NCBI GenBank assembly: GCA_025716855.1
Contig: JAIXMQ010000067.1
Location: 62,001-126,000 of the forward strand
Length of the DNA stretch: 64,000 bases
Reading direction: 5' to 3'
Source: Pilaira anomala
Taxonomy: Eukaryota; Mucoromycota; Mucoromycetes; Mucorales; Mucoraceae
Part shown: in pieces, positions 13,024 through 24,732 of the stretch
Layout of the letters: the number at the start of each line of letters is the position of its first letter
Numbering within the stretch: position 1 is the first letter of the stretch
The notes under the pieces: generated by a model
The model's input: the letters and a program-made list of their open reading frames with translations, nothing else
What the model was told of the DNA's origin: nothing
Database searches by the model: none
Made by a program: the position numbers and the translations under genes

Positions 13024-13268
13024 TTTTTTGTGTGTTGTGTATACGCATGATTTTTTTTTTTAATAAAGGTATTTGTGGGATAAAATATATAATTTTGTGT
13101 GTATATATATGAGAGTGTTGTGTGTGTATATGAAAATATGTGTGTGTGTGTGTGCGTGTTTAAAAAAAAAAACATAAAAAAGATATGTAGAAAAGTTTTA
13201 AAAAAAAAATGAAACATCACTCTAAACGGGTAAAAAAAAAAAAAAAACTTTTTTTTTTTTTATATAAT
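12992..13268. other. A-run and AT-rich gap between convergent genes
   Basis: A run of about 30 adenines begins directly after the AtuA stop codon. It is followed by TG-rich microsatellite (13128-13156) and further A and T runs. The gap separates two convergent genes. Confidence 0.6.
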
Positions 13269-16200
13269 CTAATGAGACAAATTATCATTTGATTGACCTA
13301 TTGACATATTATTCAATAAACTCTGGACAACTAAAAAAAGCAAAGAAAGTGTAAGTACAAAATAAAATCAAAATAAATAAATAAAAAAAAAGTTAACTTA
13401 CTGCCAGTTTCATCAGCAGAAGAGTGATTTAAGGAAAAGAGCGCGGGGAAATCAAGTGAAGAAGTCGTAGTCGTATTATCTGATCTATTTGAGGTATTTT
13501 TGGATATAGTAGGAGTAGAAACAGAACAAGATAATGCAGCAGCTGCAGCAAACGTATTATTTGTAGCAGCAGGATAAATCAAAGGTGGAGGTTGTTGTTG
13601 TTGTTGTTGTTGTTGTTGGGTATGATAATTGTTGTGAAAGGGTAAATTGACAGACTTTTTAGGAGAGGTATGATGTTGTCTTTCTTCCAACATGATATCG
13701 GGCATAGATTGACTGGAATGCATTGAACTGTTATTACTACCGGTGGATGTAGATGAAGTAGGGACTACGTATGCATTGAAATCGGGTTTAGGCACTTGAT
13801 GATGCTGATGATGCTGATGGTTTAAGTGATTTAAGTGTTGGTGCTGATTTAAGTGGTGGTTTAAGTGATGATGTTGGTGATGATAGAAACCGTTATTATG
13901 ATTTGAATTATTTTGATCCAACGAGTACATCTATTATGATGAGTTAATACACGAAAAAGTAATAAATATATATATTCTCTTACCATAGAATGAGGTTTAT
14001 TCTCAAGACCAGACATGGGTGGACTACCAACAAAACCATTCAAAGAAACTTGTTGAGGTGGATTAGACCAGATATCTAGACCATTTTGACTGGTAGGAGG
14101 CCCACCACGGAAACTTAATGGAGAGACCAAAGAAGGGGGAGGGGGTAACTTGTTGGGTTCAGGTGAATCAAATATGGCACGAATATTATCTACAGTTCTA
14201 GGAGAATTCATATCTCTAAAGTTCTTCCAGGAAGCGTCTAAAGCATTGCCACTGGTTGAACTTGGGTAATCAAATAATGAATAACAACTTAAAGGATTAG
14301 GATTATTCATAATTGGTTGTGGGAAATCAGGTAAGAGAGATGAAGAGGATGAAGGAGTAGGTGGAACCAAGTCTATTAATAATAATGAGTACATGTGTGT
14401 GTATGTAAAAAAAAAAAAGAAAATAAAGTATATATTTACCTGAGGGTAGTGCAGATATCTTAGTATCAAAGATTGACACAGGAGGGTTAGTAGGTGCATG
14501 ACGCACAATTGCACTATCTTCATATAAATTCACTTGATTAGATTTTAAATAAGTAATTAAAATTTCAAGAGAAGGATTTAAACAATCCAAGTTTCCTTTT
14601 GTCATTTTCAAAGCGATAATTTGATCGTTTTCAGATTCTTGAAATTTTAATTCTACAGTGATATCATAATCGTCTTTTAAAGGTTGTACAACATTCTTTT
14701 GAAAGGAATCGGATTCAAGTACAGATTTTGCGTTCGTTGAATAAGGTAAATGTACATTATAAACTTCAGGAATAATAGAACGGACCATTTGAGCAGCTAA
14801 ACCTACTTGAGATTCAGGGCCAACAAGGGTTAAAGTATCTGTGGCTAATTCATTATCAGGCCAAATGATTTGAGTATTTGTCTTTTTGGTCATTTCGGAT
14901 AAGAATTCAGAGGCATCACGTATCAAAGTACGATGTAACCAAAATGGGACATCATAAAGTACTTGTTCAACACAATCTCTATCCTTTGGATTAATTAAAT
15001 CCATGACAGCATGGCGTAAATTATCCAGATTGACTTGATTCTTCATTGGCGTTCTAGCAACCACATTATCTTCGTTATCATAGTAACCACCTAATGCAGC
15101 AAACTCTTCTGCATTTGAAAACTTGACATAAACGCCATACTTTTTCATGATGCGTTGAATATTCTTACCGCCTACGCCAATGATACGTTTATGATAGACT
15201 TCGGGTACATAAAAGGAAATTTCCGCAGGTAATTCTTCTTGTAAGAGACTAAGGCCATCTAAAGCCTTATTGAAATTATTGGATTCGACTTCGATAATAA
15301 AATTGTATTCACTAAAGGGTACGAATTTTATTTTTGCACCGGATGTCTTCATGATCTTGTTGATTTTACCACTCTTTTTACCAGAGATGAATTCACGTTG
15401 ATCATTAGAGAGTTCTACATTGAATAAGGTAGAGGTATGGAATACTCTGAGAAAGGACATTTCGTGTAAACGTTGATAGACGTTACGAATGGATCGTTCT
15501 GTACCGTATACTTCAATACAACCTGGATCTGTCTTGTAAGCTACTTCGGCACCAGAGATTTGTGAAAGTTGAGAGACGAGTGCTGAAATGTTACTGATTG
15601 AATTAAAAAAGGTGTGTGTACTTTCTGCACCATAAATAGCTCCATCACGATGATTAAAGTAAAAGCAAGCTTCATAGATACCACAAGCCTATATTTTTTT
15701 TAAATGGGGATAAAAAAATTTTAAGGTTAGCACGTTTTTTTTTTTTTATTTTTATTTTTATTTTTTTTTTCTTGTTTACCAGAAAATGAAGTGAACGAAG
15801 TGTTCTTTCAGCATTTACTCTTGATTCAGCATAAACAGTAACGATATTTTGACGAGAACCCATTTTTGGAAAGGATAAGAATGAACCATTGTCTCGCATG
15901 ACTTTTACTAAGTCAGTTCTACGATGTAATAACATCCAATCTAATTTTCTAGGGTGTAGTACAGCCTCTTTATGATACATGGATTGAGCCTAAAAAAAAA
16001 AAAAAAAAAAAAAAAAAAAGATAAGTATATACATGTAAATAATTTTTTTTTTTTTTTATGTTTAGAATAAAAAACCTTTTGAGTTGCTAATTTGGTTAAG
16101 GTTTCTTTTACGCGTGCAACATGACTGGATTCTCCGGTGATATAGATGGCAGGAGAATAATCATCGTTTGCTTCAAATATAAATGGGGAAGGAAAGTAAA

Positions 16201-16848
16201 TTGAGGTAGCTGTTTCTTCCAAAATTGATGCAAGTCCGGTTCGCTTCCGTCCAGATATTAAGTGATGTAATTTGTAAGGAATATTTAATGTATCTACATC
16301 CAACTGAGACTAAAAAGAAAAAAAAAAGTTTTTTTTTGATTATTATATGAAAATATCTCAAGATTTTTTTTTAAAAAATAAAATTTTACCTGTCTATCCA
16401 ACATAACAAGTGTTTGTACTCTAGCTAATTCAGCATTATCGGGTATACCAGTAATAAGTATATTCACTGTGTTTTGAGAAACAAACGAAGATTGTGGAAT
16501 AGGTTCAGTTATTGATATCATGGTGTTTGTGTTTATAGCAATCTTTTCACATTCTCGTCTTAATTTATTACAATCTTGATCAGGGATCTTTAAATTTAAA
16601 TGGATCTATAAAAAGAGAGAGAGAGAGAAAGAATAAAAAAAAAATTAGTTTTTTGTTTTACGTGATTTTTTTATTTTTTTATTTTTTACTTTGGTTGGAT
16701 ACGAATTTAATATCTCGGTTCTAGTTGCCATGACATTATCTTGTTGTCCAGTTAAGGTAAGATTTGAACCTTCTACAGTAATTTGACAGGTCAAAGAGGT
16801 TGGTAGTTTATCCACTTGTCCAAAACAAAATGAAAAAGCGCAAGTCAT
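13269..16848 (-). CDS. Multi-KH-domain RNA-binding protein
   Basis: Eight exons on the minus strand (16848-16690, 16605-16390, 16309-16076, 15989-15780, 15688-14440, 14372-13984, 13930-13402, 13330-13269) total 3048 nt, or 1015 residues. Several KH-like repeats are visible. The clearest, near residue 440, is VYHKRIIGVGGKNIQRIMKK with an intact GxxG loop. Others are divergent, such as FISGKKSGKINKIMKTSG and LISGRKRTGLASILEE. The C-terminal 300 residues are low-complexity and contain a polyQ run plus a His/Asn/Gln-rich patch. The layout resembles fungal proteins of the S. cerevisiae YLL032C / S. pombe Mug60 type; that link is from memory. A cytoplasmic mRNA-binding role is inferred. It diverges from GET3 across a 934-bp T-rich spacer. 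Confidence 0.85.
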
Positions 16849-17035
16849 TATTATCGTTAATTTTTTGTGAGTGTGTATATATATATGTTTTCTTTTCTTT
16901 TTTTTTTTCAAGTATATATATATATATATATATATATGTCGTTAAAAGAATAACTCTTTCTTAAATTTGTTTACAAAAGGGATATAAAGAAAAAGGGAAT
17001 ATTGTGAATATATATATATAATTAAAGAAAAAAAA

Positions 17036-17066
<31 letters not shown>

Positions 17067-17604
17067 TTTGTTTAGAAAGAAGAAAAGGATTAAAATATAA
17101 AAAAAACTTGTTTGAACATTAATTAAAAAAAAAACCCGATTATTTTATTTACAACACTCGTTTTTTATTGTTTCGTTTTCACAAGATAAACTCTATATTT
17201 TCTCTCTTTTTTTTTTTTTTTTTTTTTTTTTATAGAATTAATTTCTTTCTTTTTCTTTCTTTCTTTATTTTTTTTATTTTTTTTTTGAACCTTCTTTTCT
17301 TTTCGTATCCTTTCTATCTTGTTCTTTTTTTAGTGGAGTTTTTTTTTTTTGGTACGTATCTATAGACGCCCCCATGTAAGGAATCTATGATTACTTATTG
17401 GCTATGTTTCGAAACTGTTGGTATACAGTCACTTATACCAAAAAATATAATTTTTTTTTTTTTTTTTTTTTACTTTTTCGTAGTCCATCATGTTGTGTCT
17501 TGCAGCAATCGTTTTTAATATGTTTATATTAAAAAAAGTATAAGCCTTTTTGTTTATACTTTTTTTTTTCCCTTATTTTTTTCTTGCCCTTAATACATTC
17601 GAGG

Positions 17605-17640
<36 letters not shown>

Positions 17641-17782
17641 GTTTGGTGTCAAAAAATCAAGCCAATTAAATTCATAATTCTGTTACGTGTATTCTGCGCT
17701 TTAAAAAATAAATAATTTCTTACTTATTGCAAACATTTTATCTTTATCTTTTTTTTTAAATAAAAAAGCACTTTTAAAAAAG
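16849..17782. promoter_or_regulatory. Divergent promoter region, KH gene / GET3
   Basis: This spacer lies between two divergently transcribed genes and is built mostly of long homopolymers: poly-A near 17030-17070 and poly-T near 17205-17232, 17452-17473 and 17608-17638. A (TA)n run lies at 16911-16936. Such poly(dA:dT) tracts are known to exclude nucleosomes in fungi, so a shared open promoter is a reasonable inference. Confidence 0.55.
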
Positions 17783-19052
17783 ATGTCCGATATGTCAGAT
17801 GATGAATTCCAACCACTTGAACCTACACTTCAAAATGTATTAGACCAAACTTCACTTCATTGGATTTTTGTAGGCGGTAAAGGTGGTGTTGGTAAAGTAT
17901 ATATATATATATATATATATATAGAAACGAGATGAGAAACAAAATTCTAATATACCTATAAACAAAGGTAAAACTACCACTTCTTGTTCTTTGGCTGTTC
18001 AACTTGCTAAAGTACGTGAATCCGTCTTGTTGATCTCTACTGATCCCGCTCATAACCTTTCTGACGCGTTTGGACAAAAGTTCTCCAAAGAAGCAACTAT
18101 GGTGAATGGTTTCACTAACCTTTACGCTATGGTATAAAAAAAAAATAATAATAGAATTTAATGGAAAGAATTAATTTATTAATAGAGAAATATATTAGGA
18201 AATTGATCCTACTTCTAGTATTCAAGAAATGGTTGAACAATGTAAGCAGTATTTAAAGAAAAAAGTGACAACAAAAGTTATTGAACCACTTTTTTTTTTG
18301 TAGCTGATCAAAATAACCCCATGGGAGGTATGATGCAGGATTTAGCATATGCTATTCCAGGTGTAGATGAAGCCATGGGTTTTGCCGAAGTGATGAAACA
18401 AGTAAAGACCATGTCTTATTCAGTTGTTGTATTTGATACAGCACCTACAGGTCATACACTTCGTTTCTTATCATTCCCTACCGTACTCGAAAAGGCTTTA
18501 GCCAAGATTAGTGGATTAAGTAGTCGATTTGGACCTATGGTATCTCAAGTATCCGGTATGATGGGTATGAATGCTAATCAAGAAGATATGTTTTCTAAAT
18601 TGGAAGAGATGAGATCAGTAATTACCGAAGTAAACAATCAATTCAAAGATCCTGTAAGTATTTTGTGTATATATATATATAGTGTGTGTGTATATATGAA
18701 CTAAAACGTTGTGTATAAACATATACAGAATACAACTACATTTGTATGTGTTTGTATTTCAGAATTCTTATCGTTATATGAAACCGAACGTATGATTCAA
18801 GAATTAACATCGTATCATATCGATACCCATAACATTGTAGTGAATCAATTATTATTTCCAAAGGAAGGAAGTAATTGTGAACAATGTACAGTACGTCACA
18901 AGATGCAACAAAAGTATTTAGATCAAATCTATGATCTTTATGAAGATTTCCATATTGTTCGTTTACCTTTATTAACAAAGGAAGTACGTGGTGTTGAAGA
19001 TATTAAGGAGTTTAGTAAGATGTTGGTAGAGCCTTTTGAAGAAAAGAAATAA
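17783..19052 (+). CDS. GET3: GET3 / ASNA1 ATPase, tail-anchored protein targeting
   Basis: A cytosolic homodimeric ATPase that carries tail-anchored membrane proteins to the ER. Five exons (17783-17891, 17968-18131, 18199-18241, 18304-18653, 18729-19052) give 990 nt, or 329 residues. The deviant Walker A is GGKGGVGKT at residues 31-39, switch I region is [12 protein letters not shown], and [12 protein letters not shown] is the A-loop/Walker B region. The dimer zinc site is the CEQC pair (Get3 CxxC). The hydrophobic groove region is Met/Gly-rich ([11 protein letters not shown]). Intron 1 interrupts the Walker A and starts with a (TA)n run. The exon 5 acceptor was chosen at 18728 because it restores [21 protein letters not shown], a highly conserved Get3 block; a second acceptor at 18762 would lose it. 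Confidence 0.96.
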
Positions 19053-19159
19053 AGTTTTGAGCCAATCATAATCACTCCGCTTTTTGTTTATTAAGAAAAA
19101 AGAAAAAAAAAAGCTTTTTATTTTCAACCCCTTTTTTTTTTTTTTTTTGTTGTTACAAG

Positions 19160-20488
19160 ATGGCTGTAGAAACAAAATATTATGATGTGTTAGGTGTTAG
19201 CCCTACTGCCACTGAAACAGAGCTTAAGAAAGCTTATAGAAAGCTTGCGCTCAAGTATCATCCTGATAAAGTAAAAAAATAAAAGTGTGTACCTTATTTT
19301 TTGATCTGTATGACTCACTATTTTTTTTTGAAATTTTTTTTTTTTTTTCTCATCTAGAATCCTGATGCAGGAGACAAGTTTAAAGAAATCTCTCATGCTT
19401 ATGAGATTTTATCTGATTCAGAAAAGAGAAACTTGTATGATAACTATGGTGAAGAAGGGTTAAGTGGAGGTATGGGTGGTGGACACGGTATGAATGCCGA
19501 AGATTTATTCTCACAATTATTTGGTGGTGGAGGAGGTATGTTTGGTGGTGGAGGTGGTGGAGGTGGACGTCGTGGACCTTCTGGACCTCGTCGTGGTAAA
19601 GATATGATGCATCAATTAAAGGTGAGTCTTGAAGACTTGTATGTTGGAAAGACAAGTAAGCTTGCACTTCAAAAGAACGTACTTTGTGTGAAATGTGATG
19701 GTAAAGGAGGTAAAGAAGGTGCTGTTCAAACCTGTAGAGGATGTCATGGACAAGGTGTACGTATTATGATGCGTCAAATGGGTCCCATGGTACAACAAAT
19801 GCAAGTTCAATGTGAGCAATGTCAAGGTCAAGGAGAACAAATCAATGAAAAGGATCGTTGTAAACATTGTTTAGGAAAGAAGATCATGAGCGATCGTAAG
19901 ATTTTAGAAGTTCATATTGATCGTGGTATGCGTGATGGTCAAAAGATCACTTTCTCTGGTGAAGGAGATCAAGCGCCTGGTATTATTCCTGGTGATATCA
20001 TCATCGTACTTGATGAAAAGGCTCATCCTCGTTTCACACGTCAAGGTGATGATTTGGTTTATGAAGCCAAGATCGATTTGTTGACTGCTTTAGCTGGTGG
20101 TCAATTCGCTGTACCTCATTTAGATGATCGTGTTCTTTTGGTCTCCGTTATTCCTGGAGAAGCTATTCAACCTGATATGGTCAAGGTTGTACCTAATGAA
20201 GGTATGCCTATTCCTCGTGTAGATAACCGTGGACATCTCTTCATTAAATTCACTGTGGAGTTCCCTCAATCCAATTGGACTGATGAAGCTACCTTGAAGA
20301 AATTGGAATCTATTTTGCCTCCTCGTCAAGAATTACCTACTTTCCCTAACAAGCATGTTGAAGATGTCGTCTTGGCTGATGCTGCTAGTTACCAAGGTAG
20401 ATCTAACTCTTCTGCTTATGAAGAAGATCATGATGATCATCATCATCATCAACAAGGTGGTCCTGGTGTTCAATGTGCTCAACAGTAA
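19160..20488 (+). CDS. YDJ1: Type I J-protein (Ydj1/DNAJA class), farnesylated
   Basis: A co-chaperone that stimulates Hsp70 ATPase. Two exons (19160-19270 and 19358-20488) give 413 residues. The J domain is at residues 1-68 with HPD at 34-36. It is followed by a Gly-rich linker, a four-repeat zinc-finger region ([32 protein letters not shown]), two beta-barrel substrate domains and a His-rich tail. The last four residues, CAQQ, are a CaaX box suited to farnesylation, as in yeast Ydj1, so membrane-surface association is expected. The intron falls directly after HPDK. The start lies 107 bp downstream of the GET3 stop on the same strand, so the promoter must be very short. Confidence 0.96.
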
Positions 20489-20570
20489 GAGTGGTTCTTG
20501 CACATTTATATATATAAAAAAAAAAAAAAAAGATCAGATAGTGATAAATTAGAATTTTAAATAAAACATG

Positions 20571-20601
<31 letters not shown>

Positions 20602-21033
20602 ATATTGTCTCTGTTATGTTCTTATAATTGATAATAATGAAACCTGTTTGCTTTTTGAAGGTCTTCTCTCAACCAGGTAACTAACTGACGACGATTACAT
20701 ACATGAAAACTATTTACATATACGAAGAAAATAGTAGTTTAAAGAAGACAAATAAAAAAAAAAATCAGGTAACTTTTACTGTAAATGTCAAGCATATTTT
20801 TCTAAAGGGGCGCAACGTTTAACCATTTTTACGTAGATTCATACTAAGCTTTTCTTTTCTTTTGATCTGATCAGTGCAAGATGTTTGAATTATTTCCTTA
20901 AAAGGTATTTGAACCTTGTGAACACGGCATCTGTTTTTGTCCGTTGCCGATGTTTTCTATTATTTATTTAAACCAAGAAAAAAAAAAAAACCTTTCCTTT
21001 CCTTTCCTTTCACTATTTTCTATAATAGACACA
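20489..21033. other. Intergenic, J-protein to RTA1-like gene
   Basis: This holds the J-protein 3' UTR, a (TA)n run at 20573-20596, and the presumed promoter of the RTA1-like gene with a CCTTT repeat at 20993-21010. I see no other gene. Confidence 0.5.
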
Positions 21034-21900
21034 ATGGATACCAACCCCGTCATAAATGCTTTATACATGTACTTTCGATTCTACCCAAATAAACCTGCAG
21101 CGTTTATAGGACTGGTCGTATTTGCATTGATTGACATTTACTTGATCTTACGCATAAAGTTTAAAAAGGCGCCAGCTTTCATGTTTAAATTGATCCCGTT
21201 AGCAACGATGGAAACCGTTGGATTCCTGTTACGAATTTTATGTATCTATACAGGTATCAATCTAGGAAAGTTCCTTGTCACGAATTTATTTACGCTGGTT
21301 GCACCGAATGTCTTGATCTTGGTTGGATATAATATCACAGTGCATGTCATAAAGTTAGCAAGGCTAGAAACATCCAAATGGTACTTACAACCCAAGACGC
21401 TCAAGATAGTTTCAATTGTGTGTACAATTGCGCCTTCCATGATTCAAGGTATGGGTGGTATCTTTCAATTGTTTGCTCATCTTCGATTTGCAGGACAAAA
21501 GATTGCGATTACAGGGCTTTCGATACAGTTGGTTGTGTACAGCGTGTTTTTTGTTTGTCTGGTGTATGTGACAAGAAATAAGAGAATTGATTTTGAATTG
21601 GAAAATGTGAAAAATCCAAAGATGAAGGCTTTGGGTCGTGTTTATATTGCACTTTTGTTGTTGCTGATTCGATGTATTTATAGGTTGGTTCAGTTCTCGA
21701 CGGGTGCGTTGGGGTATGTGGGTACACATGAATGGACTTATTATGTGTTTGATGCGTTAGTGGCTGCTACTGTATTTTTGATCTTTTCAACTGTGAATAC
21801 ATGTTTCCCCAAGAGAGGAGATGAATGGTTTATGCAGGAAGATGAGGAGGAGGAGAAGTCGAGTACGATTAGTGTTGCTATAAATGATGATAAACAATAG
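21034..21900 (+). CDS. RTA1-like 7-transmembrane protein
   Basis: A single-exon 288-residue membrane protein with about seven hydrophobic segments. It resembles the fungal RTA1/RTM1/Rsb1 family, whose members are linked to sterol-analogue resistance and sphingoid base export. Supporting features are the TM-loop pattern with LIPLATMETVGFLLRI in TM2-3, LVAPNVLILVGYNITVHVI, IQGMGG in TM4, RCIYRLVQFSTG in TM6 and EWTYYVFDALV leading into TM7, then a soluble Asp/Glu-rich tail. The start is set at 21034, where MDTNPVINALYMYFRFYPNK matches the family. An upstream in-frame ATG at 20950 would add a Lys/Phe-rich leader that is probably UTR. Transported substrate unknown. Confidence 0.82.
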   Translation: MDTNPVINALYMYFRFYPNKPAAFIGLVVFALIDIYLILRIKFKKAPAFMFKLIPLATMETVGFLLRILCIYTGINLGKFLVTNLFTLVAPNVLILVGYNITVHVIKLARLETSKWYLQPKTLKIVSIVCTIAPSMIQGMGGIFQLFAHLRFAGQKIAITGLSIQLVVYSVFFVCLVYVTRNKRIDFELENVKNPKMKALGRVYIALLLLLIRCIYRLVQFSTGALGYVGTHEWTYYVFDALVAATVFLIFSTVNTCFPKRGDEWFMQEDEEEEKSSTISVAINDDKQ

Positions 21901-22043
21901 ATTATATTATATTACCCTTTTATTTATTTATTTTTGTAATAATAGAAAAAAAAAATTAGACCTTTTGATTTGATGTTACATTACCCTTTTGATCTGATGT
22001 TACCCTTTTATTTATTGGTACGACTTTGATCTGTTGTTGTACA

Positions 22044-22246
22044 TACAGTACCCGCTCTATTTAAGGCCGTTCGATTTTAAGGCCGTTCGATTATAAGGCC
22101 GTTTCCGATTGAAGGCCGTTTCCGATTGAAGGCCGCAATTCTCTGAAAATTTTGGCCATATTTAATTTTTCTCAAGTCAGAAATAAGGCCATGTTACCAC
22201 ACAAATCTGAAATTTTTTTTTAGTCTTAAATAGAGTGGGCACGGTA
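22044..22246. mobile_element. Tc1/mariner-type MITE
   Basis: A 203-bp non-coding element with 22-nt terminal inverted repeats. The left end reads TACAGTACCCGCTCTATTTAAG (22044-22065) and the inverted right end (22246-22225) matches it at 19 of 22 positions. The TA at each outer edge fits the TA target duplication of Tc1/mariner elements, and the inner CAGT start is usual for that group. Next to the left end are about five tandem 16-18-bp units with the core AAGGCCGTTTCCGATT. No transposase is encoded. Confidence 0.72.
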
Positions 22247-22269
22247 ATATAAACTTTTTATATGCTGTC

Positions 22270-22300
<31 letters not shown>

Positions 22301-22540
22301 TTGAACATAATGAATTGAAAACATTATTATGTACTGCTCACTGTTTTAAGTAAAAATAAATAAAAACGTTATGATTATATGTTTGCTTACATAAAGAAAA
22401 GAGAATATTCTAGTTTTCATAAGTTTCCAATCAATCAATCGCATGAAAAACAGGTTAAATAATAGTCACGGCGGAAAACTTACGTGATTTTTATTTTTTT
22501 ACGCAGTTCTCTTCTTTCTTTTTTTCTTATCAAAATTATT
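22247..22540. promoter_or_regulatory. Upstream region of SWIM-RING gene
   Basis: An AT-rich stretch with a 30-nt A run at 22270-22297 between the MITE and the proposed start codon. No specific element is recognised. Confidence 0.4.
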
Positions 22541-24173
22541 ATGGTATACATGTTCATTGGTTTTCAACTATTAATAATATTCCAATACATAAACTTTCTT
22601 TTTTTTTTTAGGCTGTAACACGCGGTTTAACACGACCTAAGGTCAGTGAGGCAAAACCTAGTGGTACTGTAAAAACAGAAGAAACAACAGCTACAGTTCC
22701 AAAAAAGAAAAGAGCTATAGCAGTTAAAATAGAACTACCTGCTCAACAGATTGTGAAAGAAGAACCTGGCTTGAAAAGAAAGACAGAAGAAGAAGCGATG
22801 GATGGTACGGATAAGAAAGTAAAGACAGAGGCAGCTTCTGTCAAGGTTAAAACGGAACCTACAGTAAAGACGGAAGATATTACTGCTGCTGCTAAAGTGA
22901 AGAAGGAACCTAAACCAAGAGTCAAGAAAGAACCTATAACAAGAGTCAAGAAAGAACCTATAACAAGAGTCAAGAAAGAACCTATAACAAGAGTCAAGAA
23001 AGAACCTATAACAAGAGTCAAGAAAGAACCTAAACCAAAAGTTAAAAAGGAACCAAAGCCAAAGAAGGAACCAAAGCCAAAGAAGAAAGTGGTCAAGTTA
23101 CCTGAAGAAGCAAAGATTTATTTCGATGATGTAGGTTTTTGATTAGATTTTAAATTAAACAAAATATTTATTATTATTATTATTATTAATAGGGTATGCG
23201 TGGAAGAGTTCTTCGTGCTATGAAGCAGAGAATGTTTGTAGTTACAAGAGAAATATCTCAACATGATGATTCTGAGGAAACGTTCGAAGTACTTGGCAGT
23301 GTTGGCAATGTAAATATGCTATATATTTGAATGATATATCATATTTTATTTATTTAACCTGTTTTACATATAAAAATAGAATTATACAGTAAAGATTGGA
23401 CCCAGAATTAAATGCACTTGTATGGATCATGCTTTACGAAGAAGTCATTGTAAACATATCTTGATGATATTATTGAAAGTATATCGTGTACCTTTCAATA
23501 GTCCATTGTTCCATAAATTAAATACAACAAGACAAGAGAGATATGAAGCAAGGACTTTTTCAAGAGCCATTGATCCTTCTGTGCTTGTACCTGAAGAGGT
23601 TAAACAAAAGGTGTTACAAATTGGATATCAAAATCATCCTGATGCAGCACCTATTGTTGAAGAAATTACTATTGCACGGTAAAAAAAAAAAAAAAAAATG
23701 AAGGATATTCATTGTATTTAGATTTAAATATTGATTTTTTTTTTTTTTTTTTTTTTTATAGTCGTCCTTTGGATACTTCGGATTGTCCTATTTGTTTTGA
23801 AGAGTTTGAAGAACAGGTTATTGACCAGATTGATTTCTGTAAGACATGTGGAAATAATGTTCATAAGGTAACAAAAGATAAATATATATTTCAAAAGTGT
23901 ATTTATTCATAGATGATAATATAGGAATGCTTTGAACAATGGGCTAGATCAAAAGGATCTCACAACATAACTTGTGTTTACTGTCGATCAAAATGGGTCA
24001 CAAGTAGGGCTCCTGGAACTGCTTCTGGAGCTCGTAAGAATAGTGTACGAAACATTAATCCTGAAAATGTGAATGAAAGATATTATGCGAATTATGCTGA
24101 AGAATTAGGTATTTCTCGTAAGCGAGATACCTCTACCTATCGTCTCAATGGACGTTATGAATTTGAAGAGTAG
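22541..24173 (+). CDS. SWIM-RING zinc-finger protein, putative E3 ligase
   Basis: Six exons (22541-22543, 22612-23130, 23193-23309, 23380-23678, 23762-23867, 23925-24173) total 1293 nt, or 430 residues. The N-terminal 170 residues are Lys/Glu/Pro-rich and contain 13 psi-K-x-E SUMO-consensus sites, seven of them VKKE in short repeats. A SWIM zinc finger follows (CTC...CKH, near residue 225), then a RING of the MEKK1/ZSWIM2 type: CPIC, CKTCGNNVHKEC, CVYC. Ubiquitin-ligase activity is inferred from the RING. The first exon would be a bare ATG spliced at GTATAC. This is the weakest part of the model, though it gives an open frame in the right phase. The last 39 bp are duplicated at 46,595-46,633 as the end of the large inverted repeat. 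Confidence 0.85.
22900..23090 (+). repeat. 24-bp coding minisatellite (VKKEPITR units)
   Basis: Tandem 24-bp units inside the SWIM-RING gene, each coding eight residues (RVKKEPIT), with four near-perfect copies at 22921-23016 flanked by diverged ones. Unit length keeps frame, so copy number can vary without breaking the protein. Confidence 0.85.
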
Positions 24174-24732
24174 TTTTTTTTTTAACGTTTTTTTATTATG
24201 GTATTCTTGTTTTTAACCTAATTTTTTTATGGTTTAGAGCAATAAATAAAATGATCTCTTTAAATATTTTTATTGATGGTAAATATATTAGAAAACTCTT
24301 TATCACTGTATTTAAACTATGAAATACTGAAAATGTATTGAACACTTTTAACTTACAAGGTATTTTGATATGAAGATTCTCGAAGAGAAGAAAAGTGAGA
24401 GGTATCTAGAAAAAAATAAAAATATTTTACAAGTAGTGTGTAACCACTTTCATTTGATGCGATTTTTGATATTTTGATTTTATGGCTTCTTCTGTACATA
24501 TTTTTTTTTAAATTGTTTCACTACAGTCTGAGTGTTTGTTCTTTTGTCAGTTTGAATCTGTTTTTTTTTAAAAAAAAGGGACAAGTTTCATTTATATTTC
24601 GTTTTAAATACCTAGAGTCTACATACATACCAAATATTGTTGTTAGTTGAAGTCGAAGAAAAAAAAAAAACAAAAGTACAGTAACGATTTATTAAACTTT
24701 TTTATTTTAACAATTAAAATATAGTTTTTCTC
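24174..24732. other. Gap between SWIM-RING gene and zinc-finger ORF
   Basis: AT-rich 3' flanks of two convergent genes. The right arm carries two short insertions (12 and about 22-25 bp) relative to this stretch near its 46,240-46,300. No gene seen. Confidence 0.5.

Noticed and set aside
17168..17365. Phe-rich 65-codon open frame upstream of GET3
   Set aside because: Made almost entirely of poly-T tracts; low-complexity promoter DNA.
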